In this document: piece by piece, positions 1 to 11,020 of the stretch | Numbering within the stretch: position 1 is the first letter of the stretch | Layout: every line of letters begins with the position of its first letter | Assembly (NCBI GenBank): GCA_039707655.1 | Contig: CM077666.1 | Coordinates: 305,996,166-306,060,165, forward strand | DNA from: Elymus sibiricus | Taxonomy: Eukaryota; Streptophyta; Magnoliopsida; Poales; Poaceae | DNA length: 64,000 nt | Direction of reading: 5' to 3' | Translations under genes and position numbers: made by a program | The notes under the pieces: model-generated | The model's database searches: none | What the model saw: only the letters and a program-made list of their open reading frames with translations | What the model was told of the DNA's origin: nothing

Positions 1-983
1 TTATTGCATAATACCTAATGTATTCTATCATCTACATGACTTATACCCCCCGATACAATCCATAGAAACTTCAAAATAGGCACATTATGCAATAAAACAA
101 AAATCCATCTAAAACAGAACAATCATAATAATGGAATTTTAAGTCATAATTATGTAACTCCAAAAATTCCGAAACATTATGACCACATAAACAATTTGTT
201 GCCCAATACTGTGTAAAAAATTCAGCAATTGATCCCGTTCCAGTACAGAATGATAATTCAAATACTGGATGCAAAAGTTTCTGTTCCTACACAGGATCAA
301 ATCAACAATCATCCATATCATCCTAATGGCTTTACTTGGCACAAAAATCAAAATAAAAGATACAAACATAATCATTATAGTAGAAATAATCATGTTGACT
401 CACAAAAATAAATAATAAATAAAAAGGATAACTATTGGGTTGCCTCCCAACAAGCGCTATTGTGTAATGCCCCTAGCTAGGCATAATGCAAAGTTTCACG
501 TTTTGTCATCCTTGTACAATTCCTTAATTATGCAACATTGTTTCTTAGGAGTTTTAGCAAGCATATTTTTAATCATGACACTCCTAGGCATGAAATGAAA
601 GAATCTAGTGTCAAATATAGGCTCCTTTTTTATATTGATGAAGTTGGGGTGAACACTAATCATTTTTAAATATCATTTCTCCTTACTAGAGAAAGTACCC
701 TTGTTTGTAGGAACATATATAAGATTAGAATTCTTGTTTGTAAGAAGTCCCTCACTGGTTTTAATGGAAGAAAAAGCTGAACCCAAAGTGTAAATGATCA
801 CTTCCAATTTATCAATTCTAGTGGGGCTTTGTTCTACTCTATCGGTGATTGGTTCTCTATCCTTTAGAAATTTTAAAGTGGTTCCCACCGATGGCCAAAT
901 TTAGTTACTTGGTTATGCACCTTTTAATCCAATTTTTCATTGTGTTTGATAGTTGGCATTTTGTTTTCAATAATATCTAACGT

Positions 984-1307
984 TCACATAATGTGTTCCA
1001 AGGTTAATGTCATTTCATTGATAGTAATAGGTGGTGATCCCACTAAATTCCTCATAGCATTTAAAGCATCCAAAGGGTGACTACTCAAGAAATTTCCTTC
1101 AGTAATAGTGTCAAGCACAAATCTATACCAAGTAGTAACACCCACATAAAAATTTCGGAGAAGAACAGTGGTGGATTGCTTACGAGTAGATCTATTTTGA
1201 GCATCGCAAATCCTATACCAAGCATCTTTTAAACTTTCTCCACCCAATTGTATAAAATTAAGTACTTAATTTTTGGGAGTGGAAGCAACAAGCGAAGAAC
1301 TAGCCAT
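984..1307 (-). pseudogene. gag fragment of element A, two in-frame stops
   Basis: Gag is the structural protein of the retrotransposon particle. The start ATG is at 1307-1305, downstream of the primer site. The frame reads 13 codons to a TAA at 1268-1266, continues open in the same frame, and ends at a TGA at 986-984. The second part contains a typical Gypsy gag helix region with the words SLKDAWYRI, LLRNFY and WYRFVLDT, as in plant Retrotrans_gag domains. Below 984 the frame is not maintained. This is a dead copy and the identification is by motif memory. Confidence 0.6.
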
Positions 1308-1473
1308 GGTAACAAGTAAATATAACACACAAGATATTTTTGGTATTTTCAATTTTTTATAGAAGTAGGGGGAGATGAAAAAGAGAAGGCAAATAAAAAG
1401 GCAAATGGCAAAGAAAGTAAAAACAAGCAAATGATAAATGTGAGCGAAGGAACCTGTATTTGTTTGGTGAAGC

Positions 1474-1492
1474 TTCCCTGGCAACGGTGCCA
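1474..1492 (-). other. Primer binding site of element A (tRNA-Asp type)
   Basis: The minus strand reads TGGCACCGTTGCCAGGGAA, close to TGGCGCCGTTGCCGGGGA, the complement of the 3' end of plant tRNA-Asp. It lies at the inner edge of the LTR and fixes the element's orientation. Confidence 0.75.
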
Positions 1493-1921
1493 GAAATTCT
1501 TCTGCTACTTGTGGTAGGCATTGGGTTTTCCCCAAAGAGGAAAGGTGATGTAGTATAGTAGCAGATAGTATTTCTCTCAGTTAAGAACCAAGGTTTATCG
1601 AACAAGTAGGAGACACCACACAAACAAGGTAAGTGGTACTTGCACACACAGACACACACACAAAGCAAATGCTTGCACCCAACAAAGGCAAGAGGGTTGT
1701 CAATCCTGTTGTTCTTCACCAATTGAAAGGATTAAATCTAATAGTGGTAGATAAATAAAATTTAAAATAAAAGGAAATAAATTATAGCAAGTATTTTTAG
1801 GGTTTTAGTAAATATATAAGATGGACCCGGGGGCCATAGTTTCACTAGACGCATCTCTCTCATGAGCATTGCAGCGGTGGGTAAACAAATTACTGTTGGG
1901 CAATTGATAGAATAGCGCATA

Positions 1922-2490
1922 CACTAGTGCAGGCGTGTCCTATACAAACGGTTTTTACCCCATTTCCGCGACATAGTTTTAAACCATCGCCTTGCCTGTG
2001 TGGGCGATAGGGGGGTCCATCCCACATGACTCAGAAAATCGTCGGCGATAGCTCCTCCGGTCACACATGCGGTGCGAAAAGAGCTCGTGTGCGATCAGGT
2101 GAGCCATCGCAAACAATTATACAAGCCAACTCGTGTGAGATGTTCTTAGCATCCCACATAGTGAATCCCAAACAAACATTTACATTTGTATGGTACAACA
2201 CACACAATTTTCAGCATCACATCGTCTGTTATAGGGGTGGCCATCACAGACGATGTTTATAATTTTATCGTTTGTGTTATCGAATACATCATGCACGGTG
2301 CCTAGAAGAAACTGTATGGCATAGGGCGGTTCATCACACACACTTTTTATGTGGAAACGTTTGTGGAAGGTGGCCTAATGCAAACAGTTGTCAGGCGAAG
2401 TCATGTGTGATTGTTCATTGATCCAACACGCCTACTTTCTAGAAACTCGGTGGGTTGTTTGAGGTTATCGCCCACGATGATGTCTCAATA
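1922..2490. repeat. Terminal inverted repeat and subterminal repeats of CACTA B
   Basis: The terminus starts CACTAGTGCAGG, then a stretch containing ACAAACGGTTTTTACCCC, then many short, irregular, both-strand copies of a CACACG/GTGTGCGAT word. CACTA transposases bind such arrays in the families studied. The ORF at 2026-2262 lies entirely in this array and is not counted as a gene. Confidence 0.75.
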
Positions 2491-2758
2491 ACTATCTACA
2501 ATAGAAAAACCCAATAAGCAGGCTAATTGGCCTATTATTTTTAATCCATTTAGTAATCAAATTGACATTTCATATCAAACACACAATATATTTCATATTC
2601 GTATTACAGCAAACAGGATTTCATAATTGAAATACATCAAAGTACAACATCATATAGCTTCAGCACTCAGTTACACCATATAGGCATATAGCTAGCTACC
2701 CCATTACACAACAGCACCAAGTTTCACGTGCAACATCTAAAACCTTTGGAAATTAGCA

Positions 2759-3190
2759 TCATATACGGTAAACAGACAGATGAATCTCATCTGGAAAACT
2801 ACTGAAGCAGAAGGCGAATATTGAGCCTTCAATGATGTTGAAGGTCCTTGCAAATTTAGGCCAGTGCATGTGCATGATTGCCTACCCATCCTTCGTCCTC
2901 TTAAGGAAGACTTCAATATTGTACCATGGGTATTTTCTGAATACCTTTCTCGCCTCTTGACCATACAGGTGGTCTAAGAGGTAATCATCGGTGATCTGCT
3001 TTGGAAAGGACTGAAAACAAAGATATGCATAAATATCTTTTCTAAATTTTGAAATGGCGCAAAGGAAATAAAAACGAGGTAAAAGAGTTAGTATCCTCCT
3101 ATAGTTGACTAATGTCTTCTTCAATGTGCAGGCAAAGATCTTGTTGTTTTCGTTGCTAGTTTCTTTATTCAAAGAATTTTTCTGAGTTTC
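2759..3190 (-). pseudogene. B3 DNA-binding domain gene fragment inside CACTA B
   Basis: B3 domains are plant-specific DNA-binding domains (REM, ARF, ABI3 families). The last exon runs 3010 to 2759: an acceptor (TTTTCAG) ends at 3011, the phase is 0, and the text starts SFPKQITDDYL. The words IEVFLKR, HWPKFARTF, EGSIFAF and IHLSVYRI follow the usual B3 order, ending at a TGA at 2761-2759. A TAG at 2884-2882 breaks it. The preceding exon (about 3190-3095) contains KIFACTLKKTLVNY, but its expected GT donor reads AT. Element G has homologous exons with the same phase and boundary (37,948-38,352). Probably a captured host gene, now dead. Confidence 0.65.
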
Positions 3191-3548
3191 TTGACTTGAC
3201 TGATATTCATGGACATCTCATTTCCCCATATGCAAAATAGGTCGAACAGTGGGTCTAAACCTCTTGCAGCAGGACCTACATGTGCAAGACCAATTTATTA
3301 AAAACCTAAATATTGGAATGGCTCCCGCAATTGCACAATAATGTGCTATTAGCCAAAGGACCATGCTTGTCCAAACCTCAATGGTAAACTTTAGTGTCTC
3401 CCATTGTTTCCCAGCAACATATATAAGGTAGATATTGATCAGATTACGTGCGAGTTGGCATACTATCAGTAAAATATGTTAATGAAAAATAAACACATTG
3501 CAGATCCAATAGATTAATTCAGGCCACATGGAAAAGCCAGTTTTCCAA

Positions 3549-4274
3549 ACCAAGCATGCTTAAGAACTAGGAAATATAGCAATTGTATATGTTTCTCATG
3601 TATTTGGTACAACCAAATTCGATTTATTTCTCACATGCATAACAACACAAAATTGTACCCACAACAATTGAACATCACATTGCAGAACTGAACCAAACAG
3701 TTAACTGAACACCACAACAAATGAACCAAATAGTTAACTGAGCACCACATTGCACAATAGAACATACAAGAAGATCAGACAGTTAACCGAACCAAGCATG
3801 CTTAAGAACTAGGAAATATAGCAATTGTATATGTTTATCATGTATTTAGTACAGCCAAATTCAATTTAGTTCTCACATGCATAACAATACAAAATTGTAC
3901 CCACAAAAATTGAACATCACATTGCAGAATTGAACCAAATAGTTAACTGAACACCACAACAAATGAACCAAACAGTTAACTGAGCACAACATTGCACAAT
4001 AGGACATACTAGAAGATCAGACAGTTAACCAAACCAAGCATGCTTAAGAACTAGTAAATATAGCAATTGTATATGTTTCTCATGTATTTAGTACAGCCAA
4101 ATTCGATTTATTTCTCACATGCATAAAATTACAAAATTGTACCCACAACAATTGAACATCACATTGCAGAATTGAACCAAACAGTTAACTGAACATCACA
4201 ACAAATGAACCAAAGAGTTAACTGAGCACCACATTGCACAATATATAGAACATATATACTAGAAGATCAGATTG
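3549..4274. repeat. 242-bp tandem repeat, three copies
   Basis: The word ACCAAGCATGCTTAAGAACT recurs at 3549, 3791 and 4033, an exact 242-bp period. The units match closely, with a few substitutions and small indels near the end of the third. They are AT-rich, contain sub-motifs such as CAGTTAACTGA, and have no ORF. Confidence 0.9.
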
Positions 4275-4412
4275 CATAGTAACCTTACATAGGACAATTC
4301 ACTAGAATTACTAAAGGAAAGGCAGGAGCAGCACATGCAACAGGTAAACCGAACATGCTTAACTGGCGTAACTAGCTGAACATAGGTCCTTATAGTAAGC
4401 TAAAAAAACAAG

Positions 4413-4850
4413 CTACTCCTCATCATCGGAGATATCGACGACGCTGAGCTCCTTAAACTTGAAAGAGGGCGAGGCCTTCACATCATGGGTGCCCTCCTCG
4501 TACTGGTGAGTCGCCTGAGCCGCTCCGGGCACCAAACTGCTGGGTCTCGAGTTGAGGTAAGCATGGGAACGCTGAGAAAACACCTCGTAGTCTTTGTCGA
4601 AGGCACCAGCGGTGGCCTCGAGAAAACATCATTAACTGTTGTTTAAAGCAGCCAACCGCGTGGCGGCGTCCACGTGTGAGGCGTCAACTGTGGCCTCGGC
4701 GGCGAGGTGCTCCTCCAAGATCTGGGGGTCGGCACGCATGGCATCCATCATGACCACATCCGCGCGTGCGACGACAATTTGCTTCTCCGCTGCCAAATGA
4801 TCCTTGAGTTCCTGGCTAAACTGTGTGCACCATGGCTTTGGCAAGAAAAT
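4413..4850 (-). pseudogene. Unrecognised gene fragment in CACTA B, C-terminus resembling a SUMO-interacting motif
   Basis: One minus-strand frame runs from about 4850 to a TAG at 4415-4413, interrupted by TAA and TGA at about 4634-4629. It first encodes an Ala/Glu-rich helical stretch (words ADPQILEEHLAAEA), then a hydrophilic tail ending in VVDISDDEE. A hydrophobic VVDI core followed by acidic residues is the classical SUMO-interacting pattern; that reading is inference. GC content is far above the AT-rich surroundings, as expected for captured exons. The region upstream to 5203 is GC-rich and may be the old 5' leader. Parent gene not recognised. Confidence 0.45.
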
Positions 4851-5468
4851 ATTTGGAGGATGGGGCGGTGATTTGGGTGTAAGGTGTCGCGCCGGCAGTC
4901 GGGGCATGAGGGATGGAGAAGGAGGAGGAGGATGGGGGAGACGGTGGGAGGAGGCAGGGTGTGGATAACCTGACTAACTCGACGAAGCCGAGCAACAGGA
5001 AGGAGCATCGCCGGTGAGGAGGTGGCGCTGCAAGCAAGCAGTGAAGGTTTGAACTTGGAAAAAAAAGGAGGAAACAGGGAAAATGTGGCTTTTGGTCGAG
5101 AGGAGGGGGAGGTAGATATTTCCGCAGTTGCCAGAAATTTTCGCTCGGTGCAGCGAAAAAGTGGAACGCAAAGTGTCATCGGACACCGTCCCATAGTCAG
5201 CACTGTGTGCGATATCTAAACATCACAAACGATTCCTATAGCTTACCCATGCGTGATGAGCTTGAATGTGCAAATTTTGGTCCGAATTTCCCTGGTTACA
5301 ATGGTCATCCATGTCATCGCATAATTTAACATCACTTGCTATTTTGGGTGCACAAAGGAGCCTATAGCACAACCCGCACTTACTTAATCGATGAAGTTCA
5401 GTAATTAAATAGAGCTGGTTGACCTAAACATTACACTAACAAAAGACTAATGCTCTGAACAAAGACTA

Positions 5469-5741
5469 CTATTCGGCCTGGCGCTCGTCGATCTCTACCG
5501 CCTCAACCATGTCTAGCCTGCGCTCGACGACCTCCTGGGGAAGGGGATCCCTGGCATCCATCGCCACATACTAAGCAAGCATCTCGCCATCCGCATCCCC
5601 TATCTCTTTAGAAAAGGCCGCCACAAGCTAGGCGTGGGCGGCCGCGGTCCGAGCGTGGACGGCCTCCATCTCGGCTAGGGAGGCCGTCGATGAACGGACG
5701 GCTGCTCGAGCGCTCTCGGCGATTGCCAACTCTTCGGACAT
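5469..5741 (-). pseudogene. Unrecognised Ala/Glu-rich gene fragment in CACTA B
   Basis: The frame starts at an ATG at 5741 (word MSEELAIAESARAAV) and stays the same to the stop at 5471-5469. It is broken by two TAG codons, one at 5630-5628 and one near 5573, both a single C-to-T change from CAG. The composition suggests a helical or coiled-coil protein, ending in an acidic tail (EAVEIDERQAE). The neighbouring fragment at 4413-4850 has similar composition, so the two could be exons of one captured gene. No domain recognised. Confidence 0.4.
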
Positions 5742-6052
5742 GGGTTGCCGACCGGTGTCAGAGAAAGGCCGCTGCGATTTGTGTGGTGACCGCCATGAGC
5801 TGGTGTTGTTGAAAATGAATAGGCTCATGCTTAAACATCACACTAGATAAATGTGTAACTGAAGTAAAGGGCACGTGTTAACTACACCAGGCATAACAGG
5901 AACCAAATATAGCCGTTAAAACAGGTATTGATGAAATTGAACTGCATAGTTCATACTTGCACATAATGAACATCACATTGTGAATAAATGAAACAAACAA
6001 GGCATATATGCTCACTATAACAACCAAATATAACCATTGAAAAGTGGACAAA

Positions 6053-6250
6053 TGCTCACTACAACCAACCTGACAACCAAATACAGAAAAGCAAGGCATC
6101 TACTTGAAAATTGGACAAATGCTCACTGCAACCAACCTAACAACCAAATCAAGAAAAGTAGGGCATCTGCTTGAAAACTAGACAAATGCTCACTACAACT
6201 AACCTAACAACCAAATACAGAGAAGCAAGGCATCTGCTCACTATAAACAA
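6053..6250. repeat. 67-bp tandem repeat, about 2.7 copies
   Basis: The word TGCTCACT recurs at 6053, 6120 and 6187 (67-bp period), with a shortened copy at 6235. Each unit contains CAACCAACCT and AACCAAAT. It lies in AT-rich sequence inside CACTA B. Confidence 0.8.
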
Positions 6251-6446
6251 CCAAATATAGCTATTCGTGAAATTGAACTGGTCAATTCATACTTAAACAT
6301 CAGATAGCCTTATTGAACATTACATTTTTGTGTAATTATAATAATTAAACATGGCATAGTTAAAACATTGCATGGCAAAAGCTACTACAACAATGGGTAC
6401 GAGTTGGCTAGCTAGAAAAAGTATGATTTGCTCATAGGATATTGCC

Positions 6447-6979
6447 TCACTTGTCATGGATGGGTTCCTTCCACTTGGAAGAGCACAGACCCAGGGTGCG
6501 CTCCCTGATGTCGCAGATGGGTTGTTTCCCCTTGGAAGAGCCATAGTGGGTGCCCTTCTCGTGGTCGTGGTCGATGAGATCTGACATGGCAGCTGAGGAT
6601 CCCAAGCCACCACCATAGAATGTGTCCTTCAGAAATGACAAAAGGGGCTCGATGGTATATAAGGATCGCAAATCCTTGACCGCGAGACAGAGGAGATCAT
6701 CGGCGGGGCCTTCGAAGAGATTGCGACGGTTGAACCAGAGGCATTGGGGATGGACCACTTAACCTGTGACATAGCCTGCGTGAAGCCGTCGCTGTCAACG
6801 AGCTTGATGTCGTAGCCGGCTCTCCTGAGATACAAGAACACATGAGCCCGCTGACTTGAAGCCTTCGGCATGGCAACATAGTCAATGTCCTCGCCGGCTT
6901 CCATGGCTAGGTGTTCCTCTGAGATCGACAGATCGGCACGAACGGTGGCCACCTAGCTATCGTCTGGCAAAGAGGCCAT
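6447..6979 (-). pseudogene. Unrecognised two-part gene fragment in CACTA B
   Basis: An ATG at 6979-6977 opens a short reading (MASLPDDS), meets a TAG, then continues in the same frame with words ADLSISEEHLAMEAG, AHVFLYLRRAGYDI and LVDSDGF up to about 6764, where CACAG/GTTAAG resembles a splice donor. A second frame (6758-6447) continues with FLKDTFYGGGLG and ends in a Lys-rich tail. A frameshift or an unrecognised intron separates them. The EEHLA word recurs in the fragment at 4413-4850 and in CACTA G. Function unknown. Confidence 0.4.
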
Positions 6980-7626
6980 GATAGACCTCTTTTTGGCCGT
7001 ACACTCCTCGGGCTCCCCGGGATATGTGGTCGGGCTTAGGCTGCGACACTCTGGAATAGGGGATGGGGATGGGGATCTGGGGGGAAGGGACATCGCAGGT
7101 GTCATCTATAAACTTAGGGCAGCGAGGATATGGGAATCGGTGGGTAACCTGAACTTATCTAGCTAGGAGGCACGTGTAGACCGGCAGAGGTTGGTGGTGG
7201 AGGGTGGCGGCAACGAGCTAGGGTTCGAGCGGGGGAGGCGGGGGAGGGGGTCGGTATGTGTGGACTATGGAGGGGGTGGGGTGGTTGAAAGCACATTTGC
7301 TCCCTTGGTGGTTTTGGTAATTCATAACAACATATATCTCATTGAACTAATGTCCATTCAAGATTAAGATTTCAGGATGTTCAATGATTGGCATGGTATG
7401 GACTAGAGAAGTGGACCCCTCAAAATGCTAAGGACAAGGATTGGCAAAAGATCAAGACTCTACATTTTTGGTTTAGTGATCCAAGATCACATTGAGTCCA
7501 TTGGAAAGCCAATACTATTAAAAGGGGATGAGGTGTTGCTTAATGGTCTTTTTGCTCAAGTGCTTAGTGACAGTATTCCTAAACCCTCAACCACTCTCTC
7601 TACCCAAATATGTCCTAAACCTAAAG

Positions 7627-8025
7627 TCCAACTCGGCCCCACTGAAATTTCCAATCCGGCCCCACCGAGTTCATCCAAGACTTAGCCACTGCCAAAACCC
7701 TAACAAATCGGATCCACCGAAATGGATCTCGGTCCCACCGAGATGGCCTTGCCAACTCTCTGTAATCGGTTGCATTCACTTCGGTCTCACCGAGTAATGC
7801 ATATCGGTCTCACCGAGATGGCTTGCGAACTCTCTGTTGCCTTATTGCTTCACTTCGGTCCTACCGAGTTGATGCAATCGGTGCCACCGAGATGAGGATT
7901 GCCCTAAGCCATTGCACTTCGGTCCATCCGAGTTGTCCGTATCGGTCCCACTGAGATTCCTAACGTTCATATCTTTTACACAGTTCGGTGCTACCGAGAT
8001 GATTGTTTCGGTGCCACCGAGTTGG
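7627..8025. repeat. Array of palindromic TCGGTNCCACCGA words in the 5' LTR
   Basis: About eleven copies of an imperfect palindrome, (T/C)TCGGTnnnACCGAG, are spaced 20-40 bp apart directly upstream of the TATA box. The same array occurs in the 3' LTR (about 15838-16237). Each unit could form a short hairpin or a dimer-binding site; a regulatory role is inference. Confidence 0.8.
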
Positions 8026-8062
8026 GTCAAAAGTGTGTAACGGTTGGATTTTGTGTGGAGGC

Positions 8063-8070
8063 TATATATA
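8063..8070 (+). promoter_or_regulatory. TATA box in the 5' LTR of element H
   Basis: TATATATA just downstream of the palindromic array and about 885 bp before the gag ATG. The 3' LTR copy is identical. Confidence 0.65.
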
Positions 8071-8865
8071 CCCCTCCACCCCATCCTTCTCAGTAAGGAG
8101 AGCCATCAGAACGTGCCTACACTTCCACCATCCATTTTCTGAGAGAGAACCACCTGCTCATGTGTTGAGATCAAGCCATTCCATTCCTACCATTTGAATC
8201 TTGATCTCTAGCCTTTCCCAAGTTGCTTTCAACTTAGATTCTAATTCCACCATAGCCAAATCTGTGAGGAGTGTTTGAGTGCTGGGAAGACTATCATTTG
8301 AAGCACAAGAGCAAGGAGTTCATCAACAACAGACCGTCTAATACCTTTTGGAGAGTGGTGTCTCCTAGATTGGTTAGGTGTCACTTGGGAGCCTCCAACC
8401 AGATGTGGAGTTGAACCAAGAAGTTTGTAAGGGCAAGGAGATCGCCTACTTCGTGAAGATCTACCCCGAGTGAGGCTAGTCCTTCGTGGACGTAAGCCAT
8501 GGTGGAATAGACAAGGTTGCTTCTTCGTGGACCCTTCGTGGGTGGAGCCCTCCGTGGACTCGCGCAGCCGTTACCCTTCGTGGGTTAAAGTCTCCATCAA
8601 CGTGGACATACGATAGCACCACCTATCGGAACCACGCCAAAAACCACCGTGTCTTCATTGCGTTTGAAATCTCCAATCCCTCCTTTACATACATATGCAA
8701 TTGCTTACATTCCGCTGCTATACTCTTAGAATTGCATGTGTAGGGTGATGCTTGACATGTACTATTGCTAAAATCTGCACACAACTAAAATTAGGAAAAG
8801 GTTAGGTTTTATTTGGTCAAGTAGTCTAATCACCCCCCCTCTAGACATACTTTCGATCCTACAAG

Positions 8866-8877
8866 TGGTATCAGAGC
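8866..8877 (+). other. Primer binding site of element H (tRNA-iMet)
   Basis: TGGTATCAGAGC, the standard initiator-methionine tRNA complement of plant Copia elements, two bases after the LTR end. Confidence 0.95.
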
Positions 8878-8947
8878 TTTGGTCTCCGTAAGCCTTGATT
8901 TCCATAGCTTTGGTGATCATAGCCTTGGTTTCACAACCTAGGAGAGT

Positions 8948-11020
8948 ATGGCATCTAGTGAGGGTAACTATCACCGTAGAGGTCCATATTTTGATGGTAC
9001 AAACTTTGCTAGTTGGAAACATAAGATGAAAATGCATATTCTTGGTCATAACCCTGCCGTTTGGGCTGTTGTTCGTGTTGGCTTGCAAGGTGACTTCTTT
9101 GAGGATGGCAAGGAACCGGATCGTGAAGCAACTCCGGAAGAATTGAAGATGTTGCAATACAACGCTCAAGCTTGTGACATTCTATTCAACGGTCTATGTC
9201 CCGAAGAATTCAACAAAATCAGCTGCCTTGAGAATCCAAAGGAAATTTGGGATACTTTGGTTGATATGCATGAGGGTACCGAATCCGTCAAGGAATCTAA
9301 GTTGGATGTGCTCCAAAGTCAACTTGACAAGTTCAAGATGAAGGATGGTGAAGGAGTCGCTGAGATGTACTCTAGGCTTCCTCTCATCACAAATGAGATT
9401 GCCGGCTTAGGAAGTGAAGAGATGACCGACAAATTCATCATCAAAAAGATACTTAGAGCTTTGGATGGAAAATATGATACCGTCTGCACATTGATCCAAA
9501 TGATGCCAAATTACAAAGATCTCAAGCCCACGGAAGTCATTGGAAGGATTGTCGCTCATGAAATGTCACTCAAGGACAAAGAGGAGCTGCACAACAAGTC
9601 AAGTGGTGCTTACAAAGCCTCAACCGATGCTTCAACAACTTCAAGTGACCAGCTAGTATCCAATGAAGAGATTAGCCTAATGGTGAAAAGGTTCAACAAG
9701 TTCTACAAGAACAAAGGAAAAGAAAGAATCTCTAGCTCAAGACATTATGAGAGAAGATCATCAAGTCGTGACCGTAATTGCTACAATTGTGGGAAGCTCG
9801 GACACTACTCAAATGAATGTACGGCACCCTACAAGAAAAGAGACGAATCACCAAGAGGAAGACATAGAAGTGATGAATCACCTCATAAAGAGAGAAGGAG
9901 TAGAGATCATCATTATGAACGAAGACACTCTCGAAGAAGCAAGGATTCGGAGAGGAAGGACAAGTCATCAAGGAGCTACGCAAGAAGAAGACATCAAGCT
10001 CATGTTGCTGAATGGGTTTCCGGCTTCGACTCCGACAACCACTCCGAGAGAAGTTATCACTCCAACTCCGAATATAGTCAAGATGAAGGTGTTGCCGGAC
10101 TTGCACTTGTGTCATCCAACTCCTATGATCTATTTGACTCACCAAATGAAGGAATTGGAAGATGCTTCATGGCAAAAGGCCCCATGGTATCACACCCCGA
10201 GTATCTTGATTTCAATAGTGATGAAGATGATTTGCTTGGTGATGATGATTTACTTGTTGATAGAGATAGTAATGTGAGCTATGATGAAAATGCTAGTAAT
10301 CATGATAGTCAAGAGGAAACGAGTGACAATGCTATGAAGGATATTGAGCGTCTAACTAAAGAACTAAATGCTCTTAAGTTAGCTCATGAAACAACTCAAG
10401 AGGATCATAGAGAACTTCTAAGAACTCATGAGAAGCTACGCTTCGAGAAGCTAAATTTAGAGCAAGAGCATGAGTTTCTTAAAGCTATCAATGACGATCT
10501 TCGAAAGAAGAGTTCTTCATATCTTGCCAAACGTTTACTCTTGTCTACATTTATGCCACAAGTTAAACCTAAGCAAACTAGCAACAAGGGTAAAAATGAT
10601 TCTACCTCTAGTAGTAACAATAACAATGCTAAATCCAATATTGTTGCTTCTAGTAGTTCTATTGATTCCACTAACGATTCTCTTAGCCAAGTTACACTTG
10701 AGCAAGAAAATATTCTATTGAAAGGAATTATAGAAAAATGTGTCTACAAGAGTCTTGCCGGGAGTAAACAATTTGAGGAAATTGTACGCAAGCAAGGAAG
10801 GCACCGGAAGAACCAAGGTGTTGGTTTTGAACGAAAGTTCAATGACGATGGAGTTGAGTGGGAAGAAGGTCAATACCCCAAGACGAAGTTTGTTCCTCAA
10901 CAAGAGAAGTATGATCCTACTTCCTTCAAGGGAACACAAGCTCAAGAAGATCTTCCACCACAAGACCACAAGCTAAAAGGCAAGGACAAGCTTCACGAAG
11001 AGATTGATTCATTTGAATAA
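8948..11020 (+). CDS. Copia gag polyprotein with SR-rich and coiled-coil extension
   Basis: The 690-residue ORF is intact. Residues 1-240 form a Copia gag core (UBN2-type; words YFDGTNFASWK, EIWDTLVDMHEG, YDTVCTLIQMMP). A zinc knuckle CX2CX4HX4C at residues 278-291 should bind RNA. A stretch rich in Arg-Ser and Ser-Arg pairs follows (about 296-350), then an acidic region (390-455), then a probable coiled coil (about 462-520, heptad-like LTKELNALK). No protease follows; the ORF ends in TAA. The ATG is the first one after the primer site. SR-rich tails resemble those of splicing factors, but I would not infer a splicing role from composition alone. Confidence 0.85.
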   Translation: MASSEGNYHRRGPYFDGTNFASWKHKMKMHILGHNPAVWAVVRVGLQGDFFEDGKEPDREATPEELKMLQYNAQACDILFNGLCPEEFNKISCLENPKEIWDTLVDMHEGTESVKESKLDVLQSQLDKFKMKDGEGVAEMYSRLPLITNEIAGLGSEEMTDKFIIKKILRALDGKYDTVCTLIQMMPNYKDLKPTEVIGRIVAHEMSLKDKEELHNKSSGAYKASTDASTTSSDQLVSNEEISLMVKRFNKFYKNKGKERISSSRHYERRSSSRDRNCYNCGKLGHYSNECTAPYKKRDESPRGRHRSDESPHKERRSRDHHYERRHSRRSKDSERKDKSSRSYARRRHQAHVAEWVSGFDSDNHSERSYHSNSEYSQDEGVAGLALVSSNSYDLFDSPNEGIGRCFMAKGPMVSHPEYLDFNSDEDDLLGDDDLLVDRDSNVSYDENASNHDSQEETSDNAMKDIERLTKELNALKLAHETTQEDHRELLRTHEKLRFEKLNLEQEHEFLKAINDDLRKKSSSYLAKRLLLSTFMPQVKPKQTSNKGKNDSTSSSNNNNAKSNIVASSSSIDSTNDSLSQVTLEQENILLKGIIEKCVYKSLAGSKQFEEIVRKQGRHRKNQGVGFERKFNDDGVEWEEGQYPKTKFVPQQEKYDPTSFKGTQAQEDLPPQDHKLKGKDKLHEEIDSFE

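Larger units (their letters stand above)
1..1921 (-). mobile_element. Element A: Gypsy LTR retrotransposon fragment (gag, primer site, part of 5' LTR)
   Basis: Read on the minus strand, the order is partial 5' LTR (about 1921 to 1493), primer site (1492 to 1474), then a broken gag (1307 to 984) and about 970 bases with no convincing ORF. The LTR text is of a type common in Triticeae Gypsy elements. The LTR is cut at 1921/1922 by the terminus of a CACTA transposon. The remainder of this LTR should lie beyond that transposon's other end, but I could not recognise it. A CA-rich simple repeat lies near 1645-1665. Lineage (Athila-like) is inferred from the primer site and the gag; the family name is not assigned. 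Confidence 0.7.
7286..8863 (+). repeat. 5' LTR of Copia element H
   Basis: Begins TGAAAGCACATTTG and ends GATCCTACA. It contains an array of CGGT/ACCG palindromic words (about 7627-8025), then a TATA box at 8063-8070 preceding a GC-balanced leader, the layout of a U3/R boundary. Confidence 0.95.
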
